A stretch of 34,476 nucleotides of DNA. Origin: Nitratireductor alexandrii. Its GTDB lineage: Bacteria; Pseudomonadota; Alphaproteobacteria; Rhizobiales; Rhizobiaceae. Shown here piece by piece: positions 24,826 through 31,706 of this stretch. Made by a program: the position numbers and the translations under genes. The notes below the pieces were generated by a model. The model ran no database searches, had not been told where the DNA came from, and saw only the letters and a program-made list of their open reading frames with translations. Where the stretch lies: positions 1 through 34,476 of the forward strand of contig NZ_RBVY01000016.1 in NCBI RefSeq assembly GCF_004000215.1. Direction: 5' to 3'. Positions within the stretch are counted from its first letter, which is position 1. Each line of letters starts with the position of its first letter.

Positions 24826-26781
24826 ATGTTTTCCAAGATCCTGATCGCCAATCGCGGCGAAATCGCCTGTCGCGTCATCCGCACCGCCCGGCGCCTCGGC
24901 GTCAAGACGGTCGCGGTCTATTCCGAGGCCGACCGGCGCTCCATGCATGTGGCGATGGCCGACGAGGCGGTGGCGATCGGCCCCGCGCCGGTGGCGGAAA
25001 GCTATCTGGTCGGCGACCGGATCATCGAGGCGGCGCGCGAGACCGGCGCCGAGGCGATCCATCCCGGCTACGGCTTCCTGTCGGAAAATCCCGATTTCGT
25101 CGACCAGGTGGTCGCCGCCGGGCTGGTGTTCATCGGCCCGTCGGCCGATTCGATCCGCGCCATGGGCCTGAAGGACGCCGCCAAGCGGCTGATGGAAAAG
25201 GCCGGCGTGCCGGTCGTGCCGGGTTATCACGGCGACGGCCAGGCGCTGGTGCTTCTGGCCGGCAAGGCCAAGGAGATCGGCTATCCGGTGCTCATCAAGG
25301 CGCGCGCCGGCGGCGGCGGCAAGGGCATGCGCCGCGTCGACGACCCGGCCGATTTCGCCGAGGCGCTGGCGGCCGCGCAGCGCGAGGCCAAGGCGGCCTT
25401 CGGCGATCCCTGGGTGCTGATCGAAAAATATGTCGAAAAACCCCGCCATATCGAGGTGCAGGTGTTCGGCGACAATCACGGCCATGCGGTCCATCTTTAC
25501 GAACGCGACTGCTCGGCCCAGCGCCGTCACCAGAAGGTGATCGAGGAGGCGCCCGCACCGGGCATGACCGCCGAGATGCGTGCGGCCATGACCGCGGCGG
25601 CGGTGAAGGCGGCGATGGCGATCGACTATAGCGGCGCCGGCACGATCGAGTTCATCGTCGACGCCTCGGACGGGCTCAGGCCGGACCGGTTCTGGTTCAT
25701 GGAGATGAACACGCGACTGCAGGTCGAGCATCCCGTCACCGAGATGGTGACCGGCGTCGACCTGGTCGAGTGGCAATTGCGCGTCGCCGCCGGCGAGACC
25801 CTGCCCAAGACGCAGGAGGAAATCCGGCTCGACGGCCACGCCTTCGAAGCGCGGATCTATGCCGAGGACGCCACGCGCGATTTCCTGCCGGCGATCGGCA
25901 CCCTGCACCATCTGGAGTTTCCGCGCCGGCTCGGCGACGACACGAGCGTGCGCGTCGACACCGGGGTTGCGGCCGGGGACGCGATCTCGCCCTTCTACGA
26001 CCCGATGATCGCCAAGCTGATCACCAAGGGCACCGACCGCGCGGCAGCACTTGGCGGCCTGGTCGCGGCACTCGAAAAAACCCAGGTCGCGGGCTCGACC
26101 GTCAACATCCCGTTTTTGGCCGCGCTTGCCGGCGACGCCGATTTTGCCGCCGGCGACGTCGACACCGGCATGATCGCGCGCAAGCAGGAGGCCCTGACCG
26201 CGATCGCTCCGCCCGGCGCGGCGATCGTGGCGCGCGCCGCGCTCGCCGCCTCCGGCGCGGTGCACGACGCGACCTCGGCCGATCCATGGGACACGCTTGC
26301 CGGTTATGCGCATTTCAACCCGATCGCCCGGCGCGTGCGGCTTGTCCGCGACGGCGAGGAGATCACGGCCAGCGTCACCGCCCGGCCAGGCGGCGCCTTC
26401 GCGGTCGGGCTCGGCGCCAAGAACGAATTCGTGTTCGACGCGCTGCATGCCAGTTCGGCAGCGGTCGCGCTGTGGCCCGGCCACGTGACCGTGTTCGAGG
26501 GCGCGGTCGGACACAGTTTCTCAATCCCCGACCCGGTGGCCGAGGCCGAGGAACAGGCCGCCGGAACCGACACGATCCGCGCCCCGATGCCGGGGCTGGT
26601 CAAGGTGGCGCGCGCGGCCGAGGGCGAGCGGGTCACGAAAGGCCAGGCGCTGCTGGTGCTGGAGGCGATGAAGATGGAACACACCGTCGCAGCCGGCCAG
26701 GACGGCACGATCGCCGAAATCGTGACCGAGGGCGCGCAGGTCACCGACGGCACGGTACTGGTACGCTTCGCCGCCGATTGA
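24826..26781 (+). CDS. mccA: 3-methylcrotonyl-CoA carboxylase, biotin carboxylase/BCCP (alpha) subunit
   Basis: 651 residues, the usual size. The N-terminal biotin carboxylase domain (about 1-450) has [33 protein letters not shown], the ATP-grasp glycine loop [12 protein letters not shown] and [15 protein letters not shown] methylcrotonyl-carboxylase-type middle domain follows, and the C-terminal biotinyl domain carries EAMKMEHTV with the biotinyl lysine. It carboxylates biotin with ATP and bicarbonate and delivers it to the beta subunit (mccB, 16420-18027). The ATG at 24826 has GGAGGA (24817-24822). The two subunit genes are separated here by accessory genes. Confidence 0.95.
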   Translation: MFSKILIANRGEIACRVIRTARRLGVKTVAVYSEADRRSMHVAMADEAVAIGPAPVAESYLVGDRIIEAARETGAEAIHPGYGFLSENPDFVDQVVAAGLVFIGPSADSIRAMGLKDAAKRLMEKAGVPVVPGYHGDGQALVLLAGKAKEIGYPVLIKARAGGGGKGMRRVDDPADFAEALAAAQREAKAAFGDPWVLIEKYVEKPRHIEVQVFGDNHGHAVHLYERDCSAQRRHQKVIEEAPAPGMTAEMRAAMTAAAVKAAMAIDYSGAGTIEFIVDASDGLRPDRFWFMEMNTRLQVEHPVTEMVTGVDLVEWQLRVAAGETLPKTQEEIRLDGHAFEARIYAEDATRDFLPAIGTLHHLEFPRRLGDDTSVRVDTGVAAGDAISPFYDPMIAKLITKGTDRAAALGGLVAALEKTQVAGSTVNIPFLAALAGDADFAAGDVDTGMIARKQEALTAIAPPGAAIVARAALAASGAVHDATSADPWDTLAGYAHFNPIARRVRLVRDGEEITASVTARPGGAFAVGLGAKNEFVFDALHASSAAVALWPGHVTVFEGAVGHSFSIPDPVAEAEEQAAGTDTIRAPMPGLVKVARAAEGERVTKGQALLVLEAMKMEHTVAAGQDGTIAEIVTEGAQVTDGTVLVRFAAD

Positions 26782-26824
26782 TTGCCCTTCGCGGCGAACG
26801 GTTCGCTTATCGAAAGGACCGCAG

Positions 26825-27145
26825 ATGGCCTGGGTGATGTTGTTTTTTGCCGGTCTGTTCGAGATCGGCTGGGCGATCGGGCTCAAATATACCGAAGGCT
26901 TCAGCCGTCTGGTGCCGTCCGTGCTGACGGTGGCGGCGATGGCGATCAGCTTTTATCTGTTGAGCGCGGCGTTGCGCACCCTTCCGGTGGGCACGGCCTA
27001 TGCGGTGTGGACCGGCATCGGGGCGGTCGGCACGGCGATCCTGGGCATCGTGCTGTTCGGCGAGCCGGCGACGGCGGCCAGGCTTACCTGCATCGCGCTG
27101 ATCGTGGCCGGCATTCTGGGCCTGAAGATCTTTTCGGGCACCTGA
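26825..27145 (+). CDS. sugE: SMR-family exporter, SugE/Gdx type
   Basis: 106 residues, four membrane helices. The SugE subgroup signature is present: [17 protein letters not shown] with the essential glutamate (residue 13) and [22 protein letters not shown] in helix 3. SugE/Gdx proteins exchange guanidinium or small quaternary ammonium compounds for protons as antiparallel dimers. There is no guanidine riboswitch in the 43-bp gap after mccA. The ATG at 26825 follows AAGGA. It is probably co-transcribed with mccA. Confidence 0.9.
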   Translation: MAWVMLFFAGLFEIGWAIGLKYTEGFSRLVPSVLTVAAMAISFYLLSAALRTLPVGTAYAVWTGIGAVGTAILGIVLFGEPATAARLTCIALIVAGILGLKIFSGT

Positions 27146-27162
27146 GGCGCGGTCCAAAACAG

Positions 27163-27203
27163 GAAAGCCGCGTCGGCCCGTCAATGGCCAGCGCGGCTTT
27201 CGT
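27163..27203. terminator. Terminator-like hairpin after sugE
   Basis: GAAAGCCGCG (27163-27172) pairs with CGCGGCTTTC (27192-27201); the loop contains a further GGCC pair. The As before and Ts after the stem would let it work in both directions between sugE and the converging Sel1-like gene. Confidence 0.6.
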
Positions 27204-27262
27204 CGTCGGCAGCGCCCCGGCAGCCCCCGCCCCCGCGCACCGCCTGGCCGTGATGGCCGGGC

Positions 27263-27529
27263 TCAATGCATGGTCATCCATTCGCGCGCCTCGCGCAGGG
27301 CGCGGGCGATTTCCATCTTGGACATGGAGGCGGCGATCTCGCCGCGCAGCGCCACGGCGCGCTCCGAGCCCTTGATGGCCGCGATGTTGAACCATTTATG
27401 CGCCGCCACCATGTCGACGTCGCAATCGCGACCGGTCGCATACATCATACCGAGCTCGAACAGAATGTCGGCCTGGGCCGTGTTTCCGATATCGCCGGCA
27501 CCGGCTTCAAGCATCTCATATCGCGCCAT
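27263..27529 (-). CDS. Sel1-repeat-like small protein
   Basis: 88 residues with one Sel1/TPR-like repeat: LFELGMMYATGRDCDVDMVAAHKWFNIAAIKG, followed by an amphipathic helix (SMSKMEIARALREAREWM). Sel1 repeats serve as protein-binding scaffolds. No signal peptide. The ATG at 27529 has GGGGA upstream. Partner unknown. Confidence 0.78.
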   Translation of the reverse strand: MARYEMLEAGAGDIGNTAQADILFELGMMYATGRDCDVDMVAAHKWFNIAAIKGSERAVALRGEIAASMSKMEIARALREAREWMTMH

Positions 27530-27927
27530 TTTTCAGTCCCCTGTTGTCGCGTTGTGGCGGCCTGGTTGCGTTCGGTGTGCCGCCGTTTCGATGGTTCCGA
27601 GAATGGCGACGAGGCTTGAATCCGTCGTTAAATGGCGTGCTTAATTTGGAGAAAATGAAATGAAAACAAGAGGTAAACCAAGGGATTCGTTAACGATCGA
27701 ACCCCGCGGATTTCCGGGGAATCGGCGCTCTTGTCGTTAAAATGCCGATGGCCGCCGGCAAGGTTTGGCTAACCACGGCCGCGAATGGGCGTGTCGGCAA
27801 GGCGCGATCTTGCGCGCGCCGGCAGGCGGCAAATTCCTCCCCATGACGGCTTTCGTCGCGGCCCGCCCTGGTTTACGTTAACGTTCGCGTAAGACGAGGG
27901 GCTGAAGCCCGACCAGGGAGGAAACGG
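27530..27927. other. 398-bp intergenic region between divergent Sel1-like and DUF2147 genes
   Basis: No secure gene is seen. It holds an A+T-rich part (27640-27700), a perfect palindrome TCGTTAACGA (27687-27696), a weak 26-codon ORF at 27660-27740 behind a GGAG, and the operator-like sequence at 27872-27892 just ahead of DUF2147. Confidence 0.4.
27872..27892. promoter_or_regulatory. ACGT-TA-ACGT operator-like site upstream of DUF2147
   Basis: ACGTTAACGT (27875-27884) is a perfect dyad, extended on the left to TTTACGT and overlapping a second right half CGTAA at 27888-27892. It resembles the site at 33540-33555 upstream of ETF-QO, and, as I remember it, the recognition pattern of the MerR-family branched-chain amino acid regulator LiuR. 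Confidence 0.45.
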
Positions 27928-28272
27928 ATGAAGAGACTTTTCGCGATCACCCTTGCCACCGTGATCATGTCGGCCGGCGCGGCCTTGGCCGATCCGATCG
28001 AGGGAAACTGGAGAACGCAGTCCGGCGAAACCGCCGGCATCGCCAAATGCGGCGGCAGTTTCTGCATCACGCTGAAGACCGGCGACCACAAGGGCAAGCA
28101 GATCGGCAAGATGCAGGCGACCGGAAACGGCAAATACAAGGGCAAGATCACCGACCCGGCCGAAGACAAGACCTATACGGGCAAGGCATCGCTGTCGGGA
28201 TCCTCGATGAAGATGAGCGGCTGCGTGTTCGGCGGGCTGCTGTGCCAGTCGCAGTCCTGGCAAAAACTTTAG
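27928..28272 (+). CDS. DUF2147 secreted protein
   Basis: 114 residues. A signal peptide of 21-22 residues (KRLFAITLATVIMSAGAALA) is followed by the complete DUF2147 domain: DPIEGNWRTQSGETAGIAKC, a Cys pair in CGGSFC, KGKITDPAEDKTYTGKASL and the second Cys pair in GCVFGGLLC, then QSW. The four cysteines could form two disulfides in the periplasm. The domain has a lipocalin-like beta-barrel look but no known function. The ATG at 27928 has GGGAGGAAAC upstream. Confidence 0.88.
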   Translation: MKRLFAITLATVIMSAGAALADPIEGNWRTQSGETAGIAKCGGSFCITLKTGDHKGKQIGKMQATGNGKYKGKITDPAEDKTYTGKASLSGSSMKMSGCVFGGLLCQSQSWQKL

Positions 28273-28286
28273 AACCGCTCTGCTTT

Positions 28287-28463
28287 TTGGCGGATTCGCA
28301 GTCCGGCTCTAACCGATCGGTTCAACGCGTTTGCGAATAGCGAACCGGCTTGCGCTTCGCCTGGAGCCTTTTTGGGCCGCGACAAGGCGGCATGACCGTG
28401 CGCGCCGCCGGTCTCCTCGAAAAAACCTTGGCAAACCCCGTCGCCGCGCGGCGGGGTTTTTCG
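28287..28463 (+). ncRNA. Candidate structured RNA (small RNA or long structured 3' UTR of DUF2147)
   Basis: Four hairpins lie in order. (1) A nested dyad: ATTCGCA (28294-28300) with TGCGAAT (28332-28338), centred on the perfect palindrome AACCGATCGGTT (28311-28322). (2) GCGAA/TTCGC (28340-28360). (3) GGCGGC/GCCGCC (28386-28409). (4) A terminator at 28433-28459. Between 3 and 4 is single-stranded CUCCUC (28414-28419), a sequence able to pair with ribosome-binding sites. Structured 5' part, exposed anti-SD motif and terminal U-tract are the usual layout of alphaproteobacterial trans-acting sRNAs. I see no convincing promoter, so it may be the tail of the DUF2147 mRNA. Confidence 0.35.
28433..28463 (+). 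terminator. Intrinsic terminator
   Basis: AAACCCCG (28433-28440) pairs with CGGGGTTT (28452-28459), with additional pairing inside, followed by Ts to 28461. It ends either the DUF2147 transcript or the candidate small RNA. Confidence 0.85.
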
Positions 28464-28599
28464 TTGCGAATGGTGGGCGGAGGCATGCGAGCCGCCTTTT
28501 TCCCACCACGCCGCGGCCACATGAACGGCCGATGAACGCCGCTCTCAGGGCGGGTTCAGGCCGGCGGTGGCACAAGGGGGCGCAAGAAGGGAAAACCAC

Positions 28600-28767
28600 A
28601 TGCTCGCGCGCCGCCTCACCATCGTTTCGCTGCTCATCCTGATTTTCGGGTTCGGCTTCTCGATCCTCGTCGCCGAAGGCAGTCGTCCGGCGCGCTCGTT
28701 CGAAATCGGCCTGTTCATCCCGTGTGTGTTCGAACAGGGCCTCGTCTGCACGCCGCCGGCGCGCTGA
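28600..28767 (+). CDS. Small hydrophobic protein of unknown function
   Basis: 55 residues: a basic start (MLARR), a membrane or signal helix (LTIVSLLILIFGFGFSILVA) and a ~30-residue outer tail with two cysteines (IPCVF..GLVC). The ATG at 28600 has AAGGG upstream. Codon use and the clean hydrophobic helix suggest a real gene, but the family is not recognised. Confidence 0.5.
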   Translation: MLARRLTIVSLLILIFGFGFSILVAEGSRPARSFEIGLFIPCVFEQGLVCTPPAR

Positions 28768-28824
28768 AGCCGCCGTCCGTAAAGATAACAGTTCCAGTAG
28801 AGTTCCAGTCCGGAAAAGCCCCCC

Positions 28825-29022
28825 ATGAACGATGTCATCGCCCGTCTCCCGGCCGCTCTTGCCGCCGGCGCCCGCCTCGCGCTTCTCGCCGCGGCCCTGT
28901 GCGTGCCGCTGCTCGCCATGCCGGCGAAGGGCGGGAACGAAGCCATTCTGGTCGGCGGCGACATTAACGCGACCAGCGGCGCGGGCCTGGTGATCGTCGT
29001 CGGGCTGCGCCGGGCGCGATAA
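28825..29022 (+). CDS. Small secreted or membrane protein of unknown function
   Basis: 65 residues with a signal-peptide-like start (hydrophobic 14-31, ending PLLAMPAKGG) and a hydrophobic second part (SGAGLVIVVGLR). Ribosome-binding site is weak (GGAAAAG, 28812-28818). It lies 57 bases after the other tiny ORF and 58 before amn. No family recognised; it could be a chance ORF. Confidence 0.4.
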   Translation: MNDVIARLPAALAAGARLALLAAALCVPLLAMPAKGGNEAILVGGDINATSGAGLVIVVGLRRAR

Positions 29023-29069
29023 ACCGCCGCGACATCGTTGCCCCCCTCCCCGAGCGCGCCAAGTCTCTC

Positions 29070-29075
29070 TATAAT
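29070..29075 (+). promoter_or_regulatory. Consensus -10 box abutting the amn start codon
   Basis: A perfect TATAAT ends five bases before the ATG at 29081, which puts the transcription start at or next to the A of the start codon. No Shine-Dalgarno sequence is present. No good -35 is seen at the standard distance. Confidence 0.5.
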
Positions 29076-29080
29076 GGGAT

Positions 29081-30583
29081 ATGGAAAAGCGAATCTACCC
29101 ACAACCGATCGAGACGATCGCGCGACCCGAACCCTATATCCGCCAGAGCTTTACCGACGCCAAGGCGGCGGTGCAGGCGCTCAAGGCGCTTTATGAACGC
29201 AACACCGCGTTTTTGCGCGCCTCCTTCAACGGCCTCGCCGACGGCGGCGCGGTCGACCGGCGCTACCGCGCCTATTACCCCGAAATCGGCGTCACCGTGT
29301 CGAGCCACGACCAGATCGACACCCGCCTCGCCTACGGTCACATGCCCACACCGGGGCAATATTCGACCACCATCACCCGGCCGGACCTGTTCGAAAACTA
29401 TCTGATCGACCAGCTGGCGCTGATCATCCGCAATCACGGCGTGCCGGTCACGGTCTGCGAATCCGAAACCCCGATCCCCGTGCATTTCGCGTTCGGCGAA
29501 GGCGCCTATGTCGAGGCGGCGGTCGCCGACAGCATCAAGCGGCCGCTGCGCGATCTTTTCGACGTGCCCGACCTCAACGGCACGGACGACCATATCGTCA
29601 ACGGCACGCACGAGCTGGGCCTGGGCGAGCCGCTGCCGATCGCGCCGTTCACCGCCCAGCGGGTCGACTATTCGCTGCACCGGCTGTCGCACTACACCGC
29701 CACCAGCGCGAACCATTTCCAGAACTTCGTGCTGTTCACCAACTACCAGTTCTATATCGACGAATTCTGCGCCCATGCGCGCACGCTGATGGCCAAGGGC
29801 GGGGAAGGCTACACGAGCTTCGTGGAACCGGGCAATCTGGTGACGGCGGCCGGCGAAAGCGCGCCGGGAAGCGGCCAGGCCGCGCCGCGCCTGCCGCAGA
29901 TGCCGGCCTATCACCTGACCCGGCCCGACCATTCCGGCATCACCATGGTCAATATCGGCGTCGGCCCCTCCAACGCCAAGACCATCACCGACCATATCGC
30001 GGTGCTGCGGCCGCATGCCTGGCTGATGCTGGGCCATTGCGCGGGACTGAGAAACACCCAGGCGCTCGGCGATTACGTGCTGGCGCACGCCTATGTGCGC
30101 GAGGACCACGTGCTGGACGACGATCTGCCGGTGTGGGTGCCGATCCCGGCGCTGGCGGAAGTGCAGGTGGCCATGCAGGAGGCGGTCGCGGAAGTCACCG
30201 GGCTCGCCGGCTACGAGCTCAAGCGCATCATGCGCACCGGCACGGTCGCCACGATCGACAACCGCAACTGGGAACTGCGCGACCAGCGCGGGCCGGTGCA
30301 GCGCCTGTCGCAGTCGCGGGCGATCGCGCTCGACATGGAATCGGCCACCATCGCGGCCAACGGGTTCCGCTTCCGGGTGCCCTACGGCACGCTGCTATGC
30401 GTTTCGGACAAACCGCTGCACGGCGAGTTGAAACTGCCGGGCATGGCGACCGACTTCTACAAGCGCCAGGTCGCCCAGCACCTGACCATCGGCATCCGGG
30501 CGCTGGAAAAGCTTGCCGAGATGCCGCCCGAGCGGCTGCATTCGCGCAAGCTCAGGAGCTTTTCGGAAACCGCCTTCCAGTAG
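29081..30583 (+). CDS. amn: AMP nucleosidase
   Basis: 500 residues, full length for Amn. It hydrolyses AMP to adenine and ribose 5-phosphate, controlling the adenylate pool. The N-terminal Amn-specific domain (about 1-170) includes RYRAYYPEIGVTVSSHDQIDTRLAYGHMP; the C-terminal phosphorylase-like catalytic domain contains TMVNIGVGPSNAKTITDH, LMLGHCAGLR and ALDMESATIAANGFRFRVPYGTLLCVSDKPLHGE. The ATG at 29081 begins the conserved sequence and has no ribosome-binding site; a TATAAT box directly upstream points to a leaderless mRNA. A near-perfect 24-bp palindrome follows its stop. Confidence 0.95.
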   Translation: MEKRIYPQPIETIARPEPYIRQSFTDAKAAVQALKALYERNTAFLRASFNGLADGGAVDRRYRAYYPEIGVTVSSHDQIDTRLAYGHMPTPGQYSTTITRPDLFENYLIDQLALIIRNHGVPVTVCESETPIPVHFAFGEGAYVEAAVADSIKRPLRDLFDVPDLNGTDDHIVNGTHELGLGEPLPIAPFTAQRVDYSLHRLSHYTATSANHFQNFVLFTNYQFYIDEFCAHARTLMAKGGEGYTSFVEPGNLVTAAGESAPGSGQAAPRLPQMPAYHLTRPDHSGITMVNIGVGPSNAKTITDHIAVLRPHAWLMLGHCAGLRNTQALGDYVLAHAYVREDHVLDDDLPVWVPIPALAEVQVAMQEAVAEVTGLAGYELKRIMRTGTVATIDNRNWELRDQRGPVQRLSQSRAIALDMESATIAANGFRFRVPYGTLLCVSDKPLHGELKLPGMATDFYKRQVAQHLTIGIRALEKLAEMPPERLHSRKLRSFSETAFQ

Positions 30584-30589
30584 CGTGTC

Positions 30590-30613
30590 GCGGCGCGATC
30601 ATGATCGTGCCGC
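30590..30613. repeat. 24-bp palindrome after amn
   Basis: The dyad centred on CGATCATGATCG (30596-30607) extends to GCGGC/GCCGC on the outside with a single mismatch that is G-U in RNA. It could fold into a 10-bp hairpin that stabilises or ends the amn transcript, or bind a regulator. No U-tract follows. Confidence 0.55.
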
Positions 30614-30636
30614 ACTTGCCGGCTTCAAGGCGAGGC

Positions 30637-31668
30637 ATGACCGGATCGACGCATAAACGACATCGTGGACGACGCATGCTCGCCAAGCTCTCCATGGCCG
30701 CCGCGCTCGGACTGACGCTGGCGCTGGCGGCCGGCTTCGCCGGCGCGCTGCACCCGGCGTTCGATTCCTTCGCGCATCTGCGCCTTCATGTCGCCGGGCT
30801 GCTGGTTGTCGCGGGTCTGGTCATGGCCTGGCTCGGCGCCCGCCGGACCGGGGCCGGCGCGGCGACGGTGGCCATCCTGGCCGCGGTGGCGACGCTGGCG
30901 GGCCCGTTCTGGCACAGCCCGGCCGCCGCCGGAGCGTGGACTCTACAGCAGGATGTGGCGCGCTACCGGCTTTTGCAGCTGAACCTGCGTTTCGACCACC
31001 CCGATCCCAAACGGGTGCTGTCGCTGATCGCCCGCGAGCACCCCGATATCGTCACCCTCAACGAGGTGTCGCCGCGGTGGCGCACGGCGCTCGAGCCGAT
31101 CGCCGCCGCCTATCCATACCGGCTTGTTTGCGCGGCGAGCGCGGGCGTCGGCGGCGTGGCGATCCTGTCGCGCCGGCCGTTTGCTGCCGATGCGCGGCGA
31201 GCCTGCACCCTCAATGGCCGCTTCGCGCATGCCGGCATCGATCTCGGCGGCACGACGGTTCGCGTGGCGGCGGTGCATTTCGGCTGGCCGTGGCCGTCGC
31301 GACAGGCTGCCGAGGCCGCCAGGCTTGCCCCGGTGATCGCCGCACTGGACGGCCCGACGATCCTGGCCGGCGATTTCAACGCCACGCCGTGGAGCGCGTT
31401 TTTCAGCCGGTTCGTGGCCGATGGCGGGTTCGAGCCGCCGCCGCGCCTCGGCGCCACCTGGCTATATCATGCCTTGCCGCAGGCGCTCAGGCCGGCGCTC
31501 GGCTTGCCGATCGATCATGTGATGACCCGGCAAGGCGTCCGGCTCGTGCAAACCCGACGCGGCGCGGATGCGGGCTCCGACCATGTGCCGGTCGTGGCGG
31601 ATTTCGTCCTCGACGCTCCCGCCAACGCGGCGCCGGCCACCACGGTCGCGCGCGCGGCCGGCCGGTGA
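30637..31668 (+). CDS. Membrane-anchored endonuclease/exonuclease/phosphatase (EEP) family protein
   Basis: About 343 residues. The N-terminal 110 residues contain three hydrophobic helices (LSMAAALGLTLALAAGFAGAL, LHVAGLLVVAGLVMAWLGA, GAATVAILAAVATLAG). The EEP domain follows: LLQLNLRFDHPDPKRV (metal-site Asn), DIVTLNEVS (Glu ligand), GGVAILSRRPF, VHFGWPWPS, LAGDFNATPWS, PIDHVM and GSDHVPVVADF (catalytic His). Such proteins hydrolyse phosphodiesters or phosphate esters outside the membrane. The start is uncertain: ATG 30637 has AAGG seven bases upstream; 30676 is closer to the first helix. Confidence 0.85.
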   Translation: MTGSTHKRHRGRRMLAKLSMAAALGLTLALAAGFAGALHPAFDSFAHLRLHVAGLLVVAGLVMAWLGARRTGAGAATVAILAAVATLAGPFWHSPAAAGAWTLQQDVARYRLLQLNLRFDHPDPKRVLSLIAREHPDIVTLNEVSPRWRTALEPIAAAYPYRLVCAASAGVGGVAILSRRPFAADARRACTLNGRFAHAGIDLGGTTVRVAAVHFGWPWPSRQAAEAARLAPVIAALDGPTILAGDFNATPWSAFFSRFVADGGFEPPPRLGATWLYHALPQALRPALGLPIDHVMTRQGVRLVQTRRGADAGSDHVPVVADFVLDAPANAAPATTVARAAGR

Positions 31669-31706
31669 CGGGGCGTGTTTGACGCGGCCGGCGCGGCGCG
31701 CCAGGA

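Larger units (their letters stand above)
28273..28599. other. 327-bp intergenic region with ordered secondary structure
   Basis: Between the DUF2147 stop and the next small ORF. No gene seen. It holds the hairpin series described at 28287-28463 and, after it, about 130 bases without structure. Confidence 0.5.

Noticed and set aside
24787-26514. 575-codon minus-strand open frame opposite mccA
   Set aside because: Shadow of the biotin carboxylase gene; no domain, no ribosome-binding site.
26782-26824. Guanidine riboswitch in front of sugE
   Set aside because: Only 43 bases separate mccA and sugE, too short for the aptamer, and no conserved riboswitch sequence is present.
27628-27645. CtrA-type TTAA-N7-TTAA site
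   Set aside because: The two TTAA boxes here are 9 bases apart and lack the trailing C; spacing is wrong for the consensus.
27660-27740. 26-codon ORF behind a GGAG in the Sel1-DUF2147 gap
   Set aside because: Short, without recognised sequence or helix; can easily occur by chance in the A+T-rich patch.
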